Positions 13,201-24,943 of a stretch of 64,000 bases of DNA are shown one piece after another (the first letter of the stretch is position 1; each line of letters starts with the position of its first letter). Both the position numbers and the translations under genes were made by a program. The notes beneath the pieces were generated by a model. It ran no database searches, was not told where the DNA came from, and saw nothing but the letters and a program-made list of their open reading frames with translations. Location: positions 14,838,501 to 14,902,500 of the forward strand of contig NC_092569.1 of the NCBI RefSeq assembly GCF_037975245.1, read 5' to 3'. Source of the DNA: Apostichopus japonicus (Eukaryota; Echinodermata; Holothuroidea; Aspidochirotida; Stichopodidae).

Positions 13201-14404
13201 ATTTGTACTTATTACTATGGGTCCTGTTGGAATAGTTTTGTTAAAATTTGCTTATTTGTGACATGGTGTTTTAATATCATCCATTGGGATACTGTTTTTT
13301 ACTAAAATTCTGAAAATATTAAAATTATATCAAAATATTAAATAATTTGTGTACAACCAGTGGCAGGATTTCTGCCATACAGTTGAAAAAATGAGTGATC
13401 TGTGGATCAGCAGAATGATACTAAACTGAATACATCATTACAATCTCACAAAAGGTGTGGTCAATGGCCAGTCCAAGACACCATGTGGGACCAGGTCAAC
13501 ACTTAAGATAAGAGATATTGACAATTGTGATCACAACATTAGGACTACCCGATTATCAAAACTAAAGGTAAATTTCTGCAAAGCATATAAGCAATCCAAT
13601 GGGGGCTGAAGTGTCCTCTTGCAGACACATACAGTAGATGCTTGTACTTGAATGCTTAGTAACATGATATTGATAGTTAACCATGATATAGGCCTAGGCC
13701 TTGTTTTAACGTTGGAAGGAAACAGGGCTACTTGATCATTGATGATAGGCTATGCTATGCCTGACACTAACACTAGCTTTATTTAACCTAGGCCTAGCTT
13801 ATGCTATAAATGTAATTCATACGTCCACAAAAAACTTGGTTTATACCATAATTCCTTAGTCCTGGATATTGTCACTAAATTAGGCTACAAGTACAATACG
13901 TACTTAATAGAACTTGGGCTGCAATTTGTAAATAAGGACCACGTTGTGCTTAGGCCTAAGTTACGCTAGTGCCTAGCTTAGCCTTATAAAGTTATAATAA
14001 GGGTCACGTATTTTTACCTGGCCTAAATTGATTGTGATGTTGACTTCATTGTAATTCACTCCTCTACTGGGTCTTGAAAGAGGAGGGCTTTGCCACCATT
14101 TCTCGGTCCCATCAATGGCTTGGTTGATAGGATGGAATTTCACAGGGTCGTTTTCATTGCAGTAATCGCAGTACTGGCCCTGGATAATTTCTTGTTCACC
14201 GGGTCTTACAACATCAGCAGTGTTTCCAGTCAGTTTGCAGTACCGTTCTCCCGGCGGGGCAAACCCTTCTCCACATGTCGCTGTTGCTGAAATTTCTTTT
14301 CCTTCCGCCACATTAAAATAAGTTGGCGTCAAAACATTCTGACAATTTACTACTGCAAGTAGGCAAAGGCCAACAAATATTGCTTGTCGAGCTTTGAAAC
14401 CCAT
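1074..14404 (-). CDS. LAMA5: Laminin subunit alpha (alpha3/alpha5 type), 5' part, four exons
   Basis: This is the amino-terminal part of a secreted laminin alpha chain, which joins beta and gamma chains in basement membrane; the LN domain drives network polymerisation. Four minus-strand exons (14404-14018, 4555-4319, 3572-3402, 1281-1074) join in phase (0,0,0, then phase 1 at the last donor), all with GT-AG borders, giving about 334 residues. Visible parts are a signal peptide, a full LN domain with its paired cysteines and the WWQSPP motif, and the first laminin-type EGF cysteines ([14 protein letters not shown]). The words [22 protein letters not shown] and [19 protein letters not shown] resemble vertebrate alpha5/alpha3 more than alpha1/alpha2; this assignment is from memory of the family. 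The gene continues beyond the left edge, so LE repeats, coiled coil and LG domains are not in view. The symbol means alpha3/5 class, not proven orthology. Confidence 0.9.
1282..3401. other. Laminin intron 3
   Basis: This 2.1 kb intron lies between exons 3 and 4. It is AT-rich, with a C-rich tract near 3283-3320. I see no gene or well-bounded repeat. Confidence 0.65.
3402..3572 (-). CDS. LAMA5: Laminin alpha exon 3: C-terminal LN domain
   Basis: This exon has 171 nt (57 codons, phase 0 at both ends). The acceptor is CTCCACAG and the donor is ACGG followed by GTAATT. It encodes [18 protein letters not shown], then [20 protein letters not shown] and DPTVTRR, the most alpha5/alpha3-like stretch of the protein. 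It sits 746 bp downstream of exon 2. Confidence 0.96.
3995..4370. repeat. Tandem duplication (193-bp period) spanning exon 2 end and donor
   Basis: Two imperfect copies follow each other with a period of about 193 bp, the GTACC donor complement being at 4121 and 4314. Shared words include AAGCTTTGTTTCAAAATG, CAGCCCATA and TTCCAGAGGGACAATGTTTG. The right copy contains the true end of laminin exon 2 and its donor; the left copy lies wholly in intron 2 and holds a diverged copy of the last 43-45 exon bases with an intact GT donor. Confidence 0.88.
4319..4555 (-). CDS. LAMA5: Laminin alpha exon 2: LN domain core
   Basis: This exon has 237 nt (79 codons, phase 0 at both ends). The acceptor is TTTTCAG before [10 protein letters not shown] and the donor is GAG followed by GTACGC. 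The peptide holds the LN signature [15 protein letters not shown], then TYQPWQYFA and [16 protein letters not shown], closely matching laminin alpha LN domains. The final 43-45 nt of this exon and its donor are copied in the downstream intron near 4121-4168 (see findings). Confidence 0.95.
4671..5075. mobile_element. Harbinger-like MITE with TTA target duplication
   Basis: This 405-bp element has terminal inverted repeats starting AGGCCCGGTCACACTA and ending TAGTGTGACCGGGCCT, with the similarity continuing inward over about 40 bp (TATTCCGATAAA and its complement). It is flanked by TTA on both sides (4668-4670, 5076-5078), the 3-bp target duplication typical of PIF/Harbinger transposons. Internal sequence repeats the CCGAT word on both strands and encodes no transposase. 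The superfamily call rests on the 3-bp duplication and is an inference. Confidence 0.82.
10071..10110 (-). pseudogene. U2 snRNA 5'-end fragment
   Basis: On the minus strand this 40-nt stretch starts TTCTCGGCCTATTGGCTAAG and ends GTGTAGTATTTGTTC. It matches the conserved 5' end of U2 snRNA (stem I and the GUAGUA branch-point-pairing region) with three mismatches that I can count. The sequence that follows does not match the rest of U2 (no Sm site, no stems III-IV), so it is a truncated copy, not a working gene. Such fragments are commonly retroposed; I infer that origin. Confidence 0.72.
12380..12716. mobile_element. Degenerate fragment related to the 24944-26041 hAT-like element
   Basis: The block contains two copies of CACCAAATTGCATCT, each followed by AAGGCCAGG or GAGGCCACC and then a CAAAGTGGAGGGGACCCCCC-type tract with TTAGACCCCTC, closely resembling the internal unit of the element at 24944-26041. 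Its right end reads CTTCCTACGCCACTG, like the terminal sequence of the same group. I find no matching left terminus, so it is probably 5'-truncated and its left limit is approximate. Confidence 0.6.
14018..14404 (-). CDS. LAMA5: Laminin alpha exon 1: signal peptide and start of LN domain
   Basis: This exon encodes 129 residues from the ATG at 14404. Residues 1-21 form a signal peptide: basic MGFKARQ followed by a hydrophobic core ending near VVNCQ. The LN domain begins about residue 25 and includes TATCGEG, RYCKL, GQYCDYC and [13 protein letters not shown], with conserved LN cysteines. Two N-glycosylation-type sites occur (NVTI-like NIT near the end is one). The donor is CCAG followed by GTAAAA at 14017, in phase 0. 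I chose this ATG because it is directly followed by a good signal peptide and no upstream in-frame coding is evident. Confidence 0.93.
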
Positions 14405-16738
14405 CTTGTTTGTCAGGGTTCCTCTGCCAGTTTGCTCGACTTCTGTTATCTAATTGAAGAGTAGCTAGCAAGGTACGTACGTATTATATTACTAAAGGTG
14501 TTCGTCTAAAGAATCACACATGAGAAAACTTAAAAAGGGCAATGGCTTTCTACTACGGCGGTAAGTGTCGTGCTATTTTAGTTTTTCGGTGCAAACCTTA
14601 AAAAAAACAATATTAATTATGATATTGATTGCTCAAGGCAGCTAACTTCTGATGGCCCACATTGAGTTATCCCTATTTCTCTACGGACCAATTTGACATT
14701 CGTTATGCTGATATTTCTTTCTGAGAAAGCAAAGCCTGCACCGCAGCTACATTTAGAAAGACACGCTGCCATAACTTTCGTGATTTAAAGTTTTCGACTA
14801 GTCCACTTTTTGTACAGGTGACCAAAACTGCAATCGCAAACGTAAGGAGTCGGTGGCAGCACTCCGGTTTGTATCATTTGGATCTATTTTATGATTTTTA
14901 TCGTATAGTCTCATATAGTCCGCAAAACAAGAGCAACAACGCTGTAGAAGCTCAGCTATAAAACCTCTATTTGAGAAATTTGTGCTTCCTTTTACAGAGA
15001 GTGACATCGAGGTAGATAGGAAACATGAATATCAAGTAATATTTTACTTGATCTCCCACGGATGGAATTATTTCCCCAAATGGCGGGAAAATTAAAATGG
15101 AAAACATTTTGTTACTCACACCAAAAGCATATACTTGTCATGAATATTGAAAAGTTGAAAAACAAATTTCATGATCATTGCGTATGATCTTGGCCTATAT
15201 TTCATCATAAATGATAACTTTACAGAAGGTCTTGTTTTGGGCCCCTTACATGACCACACAAATATTTTCATGAACATCTTTTGTTCACCACCATTCGAAC
15301 GTTATATCCACAACACTTCAGCAAATTGGGACAATCGCTCTATATGAGTAGCATTTTTTACATTTTCAGAAAATGACCCCTTTGGCCTCAAATGACCTTC
15401 AAATGTATATGATATGATCGCATGTATGAGAACTTAACTCACACAAACCACTTACGAAATTTCAGCCAAATTAAATGAAAACTGAGAAAATGGCAGTCAA
15501 TCAAATATAGTGAAAAAAACGTGACAGAATTTCGGCAGAATCGCGCCATCTCTATTAGAAAATCGAATTAAAGTCATGAATTAGTCCCCAATTTACATCC
15601 ACTTTGTGAGCTATAATTAGAGCAAAATAATACAGTAATATTAAATAGGCGATACTTTCTTGTCACTAACTATTTGAAGACGACTTGAGCGAGACACATC
15701 GACGATTTATCAGACTTTTCATATCAGGTATTAAATTCGTCATTGTTATCATGGCACCAGGAAAATCTTAAATCAGGAAAGTGTCATTCATTTCATTTGA
15801 CTAATTGCGTAGCTTATCAAACGATGTCGCTCAGGCTTAATAAGGTGCTACGTACATTCCTGTTAAAAAAGGACTTAGTAGATCATTTGCGGTACGTATA
15901 TGATTGTTTTTTTTATCATCACGCAGATAAAAAATAAGCGGCCTACTTCCCTTAGTGGCTCTAAGTCTAAGGGGTTAAGCTTTTAATTCATATTCCTTTT
16001 TCTTCTTCTTTAATTTTTTGTGATTGTAAAATATACATCACAATAAACATTAATCTAGCACATTTGAATACAGATATCGCACTAAAACCAAATATAGTAG
16101 TTTTCACATGTTGCATTTCATCACCATGACCAATCAAGCTTCGCAGAGTTCATCATTTGAATATAATTGGACTTTTCGGTTTGCAAAGCAGTTTATAAGA
16201 ATAAACACGAATTTAAACTGGAAAAGAACGAGGTTTTATCTCAAACAGCATACACTGATAACATGAGGAAGAGTTTCATATTTGCCAATGGCATTTGTTA
16301 TCGTCAGGTGTTTAGGGGAAATATGAGATAAATAATAATTTAATCTCATTTTCATAATTTTCGGAATTTGAAGACTTCACGAAGGTGGCCAAGTGACATA
16401 TTTCTTTGGTCCAGATGACATATGTACCCCGGGCCCAACCTGGCTCTCGACGCCCACTGAGCGTTGTATTATATTATAACCGTTTTGAAACCAGATCACG
16501 TCAACATTGGTATCTACAAAACGATATAGCGCCCTCACTTTTTCAATACGTCATTTCGTGACGGCCTGAAATATCTCTATTAATTCGTCTGCTTTATATA
16601 TTTTAAGTTTGATTTCATTTAGTTTTTACGTCCAATATCCTGTATTTCCATCACTACATAGTAGTATATACTATGCTTTGTGTGCATTATAACATACGGT
16701 ATGGTATGTAACAATGCTAAAGAGAGCGAGGGGCGGAC
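14405..16738. other. Upstream flank of the laminin gene
   Basis: This 2.3 kb should contain the laminin promoter and 5' UTR, transcribed leftward. I see no convincing TATA box or further coding exon that I can defend. It is AT-rich with short open frames lacking similarity. Confidence 0.5.
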
Positions 16739-16990
16739 TAGGCTAAAATTGTGGAGTGGTTAATGCGGGTGCCGTCCAATCATAAGGTCCCGGTTCGAGT
16801 CACTCCAAGATTAATGTATGTCGTCCAGTTACAGAGTTGTTGACAATTGACAATTCATAATCATGGACGTTAATATGAATGTAAGAGACTGACTTCGGTC
16901 AGTTTACGGCTTTGATAAGCCAATGAGGCTTCTTCGTCAGTTCCTGCTTGCAGGAGGATCTAAAATACATACATACAAATACATACAAAT
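16739..16990 (+). mobile_element. tRNA-derived SINE with (CATA)-type tail
   Basis: The head resembles a tRNA gene: an A-box-like GTGGAGTGGTTAATGCGG and a B box GGTTCGAGTC about 40 bp later. A body follows that includes CCAGTTACAGAGTTGTTGAC and TTCCTGCTTGCAGGAGGATC, and then a tail of CATACATACAAA units. A second, 5'-truncated copy at 58812-59009 shares the body and tail. The left edge is approximate because I could not fix a target duplication. Confidence 0.85.
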
Positions 16991-18449
<1,459 letters not shown>

Positions 18450-19160
18450 GTACTAACGTGGAGCTTGCCTTATATAATTCTAATGTATGCAGTTTCACTA
18501 GTAACGTCCAGATTGTTTTTATAACTAATGTCCATGGTTCTCCGACACAATAGAAAAGAAATTATTGGTATGAAAAATTAATGATTTCTGTTAAGCCTTC
18601 ATTGTTTGTATCTGCATGGTTGTTGCCATATGTATCTAACACTCAATTTATCTCCTGTAGCTTTAATAATGACGTTTTGGGACAGTTAGGACATTGAACA
18701 GGAGGCTTTGTGCTACAGTTCATTGTATGTTAAGAATAAACAGAATAAATGGTTGCATAAGATATTTAAGTGCAGTTGACATACAGATGAGGGTCCCTTA
18801 GCACTATTGATTTAATGAGAGCTTGCAGACGGTGAACTGTACTTTGTCATGTCATTCTTGTAGCTGTATCGCAGTATAAGGCATTTTGATTGGCCAACTA
18901 AATGGTTAATGAACTTTTCTGCCCATAGTGGTAAAAAAAAACAGTATCAGCGTTACCCAAAAGAGGGATATACAGGGGTATACAAGCATTGACACAAAAT
19001 ATCAAGTGTGTAAAGGACACAAAAAAAAAAACAAAAAAAAAACTTCTTCTTCTTTCAAACTTTCAATGTGTAAACAGTGCTTTTTTAGCAAACAAGGCTG
19101 AAAAGTAGATTTATTTTCTTGCTTATTGACTGAGCATATATTGGATAACATGGCCTATAT
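18450..19160. other. Interval without recognised genes
   Basis: The stretch after the KLC remnant holds no TPR-coding exon or other similarity that I can identify. It includes an A-rich run near 19020-19041. Confidence 0.5.
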
Positions 19161-19165
19161 AAGAA

Positions 19166-19565
19166 ACGTAAGATTTTGTATGATAATATCTAAAGATCTG
19201 CTTTATTGGCTCCAATTATAGCACACTATATAGATAGGAAAGGTTTGTGATTACGTAATCGACCTGCCACCTTCGTAAACCGTTACAATTAGCCTGCATA
19301 GCTTATTAACACCATAGGCTCTTTGTGTAAACATTGTGTGGAAATATGTTCATGTCTACAGTGTAGTTAATTAAACAGCGTTCACACAAAAAGTCTCATA
19401 CAAGAAATAATATATGGCAGGCTTTGCAGACTATTTGGTAAAAAGAGGTCATTTTACGACTAATTAAGGGGGTCGATTACGTAATCATAAGAAACCTTTC
19501 CATTACAGTGTGCTATAGTTGGAGTCGATACAGCAGTCCTTCAACGTAAAATTTTACAAAATTAT
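19166..19565. mobile_element. MITE with long (about 65 bp) terminal inverted repeats
   Basis: The arms GGCTCCAATTATAGCACACT, GGAAAGGTTTG and TGATTACGTAATCGACC (about 19210-19262) recur in reverse complement at about 19470-19525 (GGTCGATTACGTAATCA, GAAACCTTTCC, AGTGTGCTATAGTTGGAGTC). Similarity appears to reach outward to an ATTTTGTA word on each side. The core includes AAACAGCGTTCACAC-type sequence with no coding capacity. I could not identify a target duplication, so the ends are approximate and the superfamily is open. Confidence 0.7.
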
Positions 19566-19685
19566 TATTCAATCAACCCTGATGTGCAGAAAACGAAATT
19601 AAAAGAAACATATTTGGATGTATAAAAACTTTTTCCAATAAAAGTTTGTAACCTTCAAACTCAATGTATTCTATACCAATTTGTC

Positions 19686-19964
19686 CAGGCGCGTAGCCAG
19701 GAATTTGCCAAGGGAGGGCGAAAATGTGGGCAAACTATCAGAGCCGTAGATACGGCATTGCAAACTATCCAAGCGTAGCGCCACTATGAGTTGTCGCGAA
19801 GCGTACAAGAAAATTTTGGCTGAAAATGCCTCCCAGATCGCTGGAAATAGCACTTCCCAGGGCTTATAAGTTGCATCTTAGCATTTTCTCCTTTGAAATT
19901 ACTAGCGATATCATAAAAACATTAAACCTTCGCCCCCCCCCCTCCCCTCTTGGTTACGTGCCTG
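19686..19964. mobile_element. hAT-type non-autonomous element
   Basis: This 279-bp element starts CAGGCGCGTAGCCAGG and ends CTTGGTTACGTGCCTG, an imperfect inverted pair. It is flanked by AATTTGTC (19678-19685) and ATTTTGTC (19965-19972), an 8-bp target duplication with one mismatch. Eight-bp duplications and CAG...CTG ends are typical of hAT transposons. There is no transposase. Confidence 0.78.
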
Positions 19965-20499
19965 ATTTTGTCATAACCAAAGTAAAACTACCGTCCTTGT
20001 GAATAATTTAAAAGCAATCTGAAAACCTTTTAACAAAAGACAGCAAGAAACTTACCAGGAAAACCTTTCCCACTGTTTGTTAATTGATGACACTTTATCC
20101 AGTCATGACACGTTTTCAAATTTTCTCTAACGTGTATAATTGAATAATATATTTTAATTACTTGGATGAAAACCAATTATCCTCATAAGTATTCCTATTA
20201 TACCACTTAATGTGAAAGAAACCAATTAAGTTAATAACATTCAATCTGCTGAGAGTTTAAGGGGTTTCTTCTAAAGCCAAATTTGGTTTTAATCAACGGA
20301 TGTTAATATTAACTATACGATTTGAGATGATTTTTTTTTTCTGCATGAATCTTGTTGAGCATGAACTGACATATATATATATATCGGCTTGCCACCATTG
20401 TTTGGCTACTCTAACCAGTATGGTTTTGTGCGTTAACCTTGAATGCACTTACTGCTCTGTATTTAATGGCACCGAGAGTTCGAAAATTTTCCATTGAAG

Positions 20500-21330
20500 A
20501 AGCTCCCAGTCTCATATGGATTGGGACTGGTATGAGACATCCATTTTCCCAATTGACCCCTGGTGAAGTCTCATCGACCATAGGCCTCCGCCCACATTAG
20601 GTTCTTTCACTCAATGTGGTACAATTACATACCAAATATGCGATCTGTCCAAGCTTCAATTGCAATATTATGTTTAGGAAGGTGCGTTAGAGTACAGAGA
20701 CTGGGTGGAGGGGAGTGAAATAAATGTTTGGCAATCGTTGACTTCAAATGACCTTTGACCTCCACCAAAAGCAATATTAGGCTCCTTAACTTTGATATGG
20801 TACATCTACAAACCAAATATGAGATCTGTCTAAGGTTCCCTTCATGCAATACCATGTTTACAAGGTTTTCACAATTTGACCTCTGATGACACCAAATGAA
20901 CTTTGAACTCCACCAAAAACAATAATCTTCTTGTACTTAATGTGGTACTTCTACACACCAAATATGAGGTCTGCCCAAGCTTCCCTCCTAAGATATCGTC
21001 TTTACAAAGTTTTCACAAGTTGACCACTGGTGACCCCAAATGACCTTTGACCTCCACCACAAACTATAGGCTTCTTGTAACCAAAGTGGTTCATATACAT
21101 ATTGAATATGAGATCTAACCAAGCTTACCTTATTGAGATATCATGTTTACTTGGTTTTTCACAATTTTGACTCCTGGTGACCCAAATGACCTTTCACCTC
21201 CACAAAAACAATAGGCTTCTTGTACTTAATGTGGTACTCATACACACAAACATGACATTGGTCCGACCATTGTTTCTCCAGATATCGTGTTTACATGCTG
21301 GTCACCACAAATGCAAACACACGCATACAC
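20500..21330. repeat. Tandem repeat, about 145-bp units, with TGACCTTTGACC words
   Basis: About five diverged units follow each other. The word TGACCTTTGACCTCCACC or a variant occurs near 20749, 20895, 21041 and 21186, giving spacings of about 144-148 bp. Each unit continues with AATGTGGTAC, ACCAAATATGAGATCTG, CCAAGCTTCC and TGTTTACAAGGTTTTCACAA. Units differ at many positions, so the array is old. No coding frame spans them. Confidence 0.85.
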
Positions 21331-21579
21331 ACGCACAGGTGTCTTTCCGTTCAGAAGACCCCATTGTTTTTTCCATTGTTCAAATCCACGTACCCTAACC
21401 TTAACAATACCCTATAACAATAGAATTCTTTCGAGGACATGTTGATTCTTTAGAAGTCACAACCAAGGATCGGGAATTCTTTTGTTCAAGTCCTCGGTCA
21501 GAATACAAAACAAGTGCACATGCACACACACGCACACACATACAATCATGAATGCAAATGTTACGGCTATCATCTAAAC

Positions 21580-22102
21580 CAGGGGTTACTGTGGTGCATG
21601 CACCCCCAGGGGTGCGTAAGTCCATCCCAGGGGGGTCGTGAGACGTTTCTGAAACTAAAAACTAGAGTCTTTTTTGTTGAACTAAAATCTGATATCTCAT
21701 ATAATTTAGTAATGTACAAAATTCGTACCTATCGACAAACTCTTTTCGCGTTCCATACGCATATGTTGCCATAGTCGTGGCGTTCCGTCCATGTGATAAA
21801 CAACTGAATTATGAAACACACACAGGCCGCATGACTTTGGTGAGGTTGATGTACGCATGACCGTACGTCGTGAAGATAAAGAGCTGATCTGATCTTGAAG
21901 TTTCCAAATAAATATTTGTTTATCCCTTGTTTTTTTCATTACAATATAACACTATGAACTTGATCTTTTACGAAGCACTGTTATGCGTATTATAGTATAA
22001 TAATGGCTCAGATCGTGTCTCGAAAATTTGTAGGGTTCGTGGACAACTATGACATCCACAGGGGGTTCGTGGGGGGGGGGTGATAAAGTTAGGGAAACCC
22101 TG
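21580..22102. mobile_element. hAT-type non-autonomous element (CAGGGGTTAC...)
   Basis: This 523-bp element starts CAGGGGTTACTGTGGTGC and ends AGGGAAACCCTG. It is flanked on both sides by a perfect 8-bp duplication ATCTAAAC (21572-21579 and 22103-22110). CAGGGGTT-type termini with 8-bp duplications are characteristic of hAT elements. The subterminal GGGGTGCGTAAG and GGGTTCGTGGGGG tracts also fit that group. Short open frames inside show no transposase motif that I recognise. Confidence 0.86.
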
Positions 22103-22110
22103 ATCTAAAC

Positions 22111-24130
22111 TTATAAAAAAAACAGAGAACCTACACACAGTAGAATTTATGTGCTCTATCACATGAGTTACCCACAATGCACCTTTTACGTACGTACTTG
22201 TGTTGTTCGTTAAATTCGTGTTTTACTGAGCAATAATTGTGACGTAACTTACTTGTTGGGGAGAACTTTGATACGGGTTTTAACTTTAACCAACCTCGGC
22301 AAAACCGTCGAGCATCTGTTCGTTTACCCTTATTTCGTTTATCCAACCGGTTGGGTTCACCGTATTAACCAATTTGTTGTACCAGTCTCTACTACGTACA
22401 GTTGGGCATTTTGGATTTTAACAAACGCATTTTTAACCAAATTTATTACCCAACTAAGGCTAAATAAGTATATAACTGTATTTTCTTCCATATACTTGTC
22501 GTGTGTTTATCTATGATGTTCTATATACGACCACTCCACTCGAATGACTGTGGACATTCTCCCAATGTAAGAAGAATACTGGAACTATTGAAATATTAAT
22601 GTTCCATGTTAGTCACTAAAAGTATAAAAAAAATATGCTAAAACGTCTAAAAAAAATGGTCACTTATCATAGTCAACCTTTTCCCGTCTCTTGCCACGGT
22701 CACAATCGTACAGAGCATTCTTCTACAGAAGGATAAGTTCTTTTGATCACCATATCTCCGATCCTGCAATGATCTTGAAAATGATTTGTGTGATTATACT
22801 AGTTTCATGTTTTATTACGAAAAGCTCAGTTACTTATTGAAATTAGCCCTATAGAAACTGTCTGTTTTTCATGGTTATTTTGATATTGGAAAAGAATAAT
22901 ACATAATGGAACTTTTCGTTTTGATCATACTCCAGATAATTCGTGATTTTTGGGTCTCTGACGTCAGCAACTGAATTATTATGGAACTGATATTTGACTT
23001 TTTTTGTCCGAAATGTTTATTTTTCAAATGGTTTTCAATGAAAAGGGTAATTCGGTTTAGAGGTTTAATGCTTTAAAAATTGATCTTCACTTGTTGTCGA
23101 GAACAAATCATCCACCAATGCAAGTCCCTTTTTCTAAAGAATATGATACAATTCAAAGTACTTGTGTGACGTCACATACGATGCACAGATTGACGCCAAG
23201 GATGTACTTGGCGGGGAGTTCCTCTCTCGTGTAGCCAAGGGTTTTGTTTTCACTGAAAATAAAATTCACTTTCCCATTTGTTTTCTTAAAAAGAAATTTT
23301 CTGAAAGGCCATGATGCTAGGATGAAATATTCTAAATGAAGGATGAGACATTTTTTATTAAATGTAGAGTACAAACAGTCACGAAAAAGCAACGATAAGT
23401 CTTAAAAGGAAGATATTGACATATATACACATATCTGTATGGTATACTTAAAGAGGGCGCACTCGCATAACGGCCAGCAGAGCCGTACGTAAAGAGGCAA
23501 GTGGGCAAGTGGGCCAACGAAAGACATGGCGTCGTTTTAGGTCCATTGCATACGAACGCGAATGCTGGCTACTAAATAAACATGTAATCAAGTAGTTACA
23601 AGTAAAATAAAATAGAAAAATTCCCCTGATCAGGTCTCAATCAAGTGATGCAAATTTGTATTTTATATGGAGATCCGAGGAAGGACATCACAGCATATAT
23701 TTCCTTGTAACAAACCTATCAGTCATAGAGCATAACAAACGATATTTTGTGACTCACCATGCGTTGTACAAACTAACTGACTAAAGCAATGCAGACAGTT
23801 ACACTTGAACTTAGCTTAATTGCTAAACGGAGACTCAGCGATGTGTAGTCTATAGTTAGCCTATATATCTGTAGCAGTATTAGTGATATACTTATATAGG
23901 CATTTACATGCTGTTCATGTAATTTGAATGCGCATTCACATATAGTTAAAAGTACTATACATATGATTGGTTTATTCACTTCACACGGATCAAGGGACCG
24001 TTCACTAAATTATATTATCATAGGCCCTGTGTCGTGTTCTGATATGATCAGCGTTGCAGTGTGTCGATCCCCTGGTCACCGAGGTCACATCGTACTTGAT
24101 ATAGCGTTACCATGCAGGGGAGATGTCCGC
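22111..24130. other. Interval without recognised genes
   Basis: I see no gene or bounded repeat in this 2 kb. Short open frames lack recognisable similarity. Confidence 0.5.
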
Positions 24131-24345
24131 ACTGAGCAATTGAGCAATTTTCTGCAAAATGTTTAATTGACGACTTATCGTATCTCGTCAATTCAACATT
24201 TTCTGCAAAAATGTTTAATTGTTCATTTCATTCCATCTGAGCAATTGAACAATTTTCTGCAAAATGTTTAATTGACAACTTATCATATGTCGTCAATTCA
24301 ACAATGTTTAATTGCTTCATAAGTTGTCAATCCAAGCAAGCCATC
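24130..24345. repeat. Direct and inverted repeats around TTTTCTGCAAAATGTTTAATTG
   Basis: The word TTTTCTGCAAAATGTTTAAT recurs three times (near 24149, 24199 and 24251) in an imperfect duplication with a period of about 102 bp. Each unit also contains AATTGACGACTTA or AATTGACAACTTA followed by CGTCAATT, forming short hairpins. Function unknown; it may be a small palindromic MITE or a locally duplicated sequence. Confidence 0.7.
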
Positions 24346-24943
24346 AGCAATCCAACAGCAATCCAACATTTTCCTGATTTTTGATAAGATATTATCTTGT
24401 TATCTAAACAATTTACTGAAAATGTCAACTTATGGAGCAAAGTTTTTCTTATGTTGATGGCACTTTTAAGCTTCCGTAATATACAGTATACCTTTCTAAT
24501 TGATCTAGCTCGCGAAAATTGTTACCGTCTGACCGTGTGTTGCGGATTCTTCTTTTTACAGACGTCGGAGACTTTATGCAGTTTTCGTAGTTTGCCGAGT
24601 GAGATCTATTAATTTATTTCCTTTTAACATCAAGTCCATATTCCAAGCTAGCGTTCATGCATTTTGAGCATCGATTTGGAGGATGTTGAGGGGGAGGGGG
24701 GGGGGGGTGGGGGTGGGGATGGATAGGGTCTGATGGATCGTGGCTAAAGGTCGCAGGGAAGCTCCTAATTCGTGAGCTTTATAGCTTGCAGACCATTCTC
24801 TGATGTTTACGATACAATAATGTTTTGTGATCACTTTACTAGTGATTAGTCTATTCCACTGAAATTGTCATCCTTATTTCGATATTTGGCTAACTTTAAG
24901 CCCTCCTACTTTTGACAGAGCACATTATAATCCGTAGTGTACC

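Larger units (their letters stand above)
4556..14017. other. Laminin intron 1 (9.5 kb)
   Basis: This long first intron separates the signal-peptide exon from the LN core. It contains a Harbinger-like MITE at 4671-5075, a U2 snRNA fragment at 10071-10110 and a hAT-related repeat fragment near 12380-12716. Elsewhere I see AT-rich unique-looking sequence with C- or G-homopolymers and no coding exon. Confidence 0.65.

Noticed and set aside
15743-15937. Possible KLC first exon upstream of the remnant
   Set aside because: The open frame has no resemblance to the KLC N-terminus and no suitable donor.
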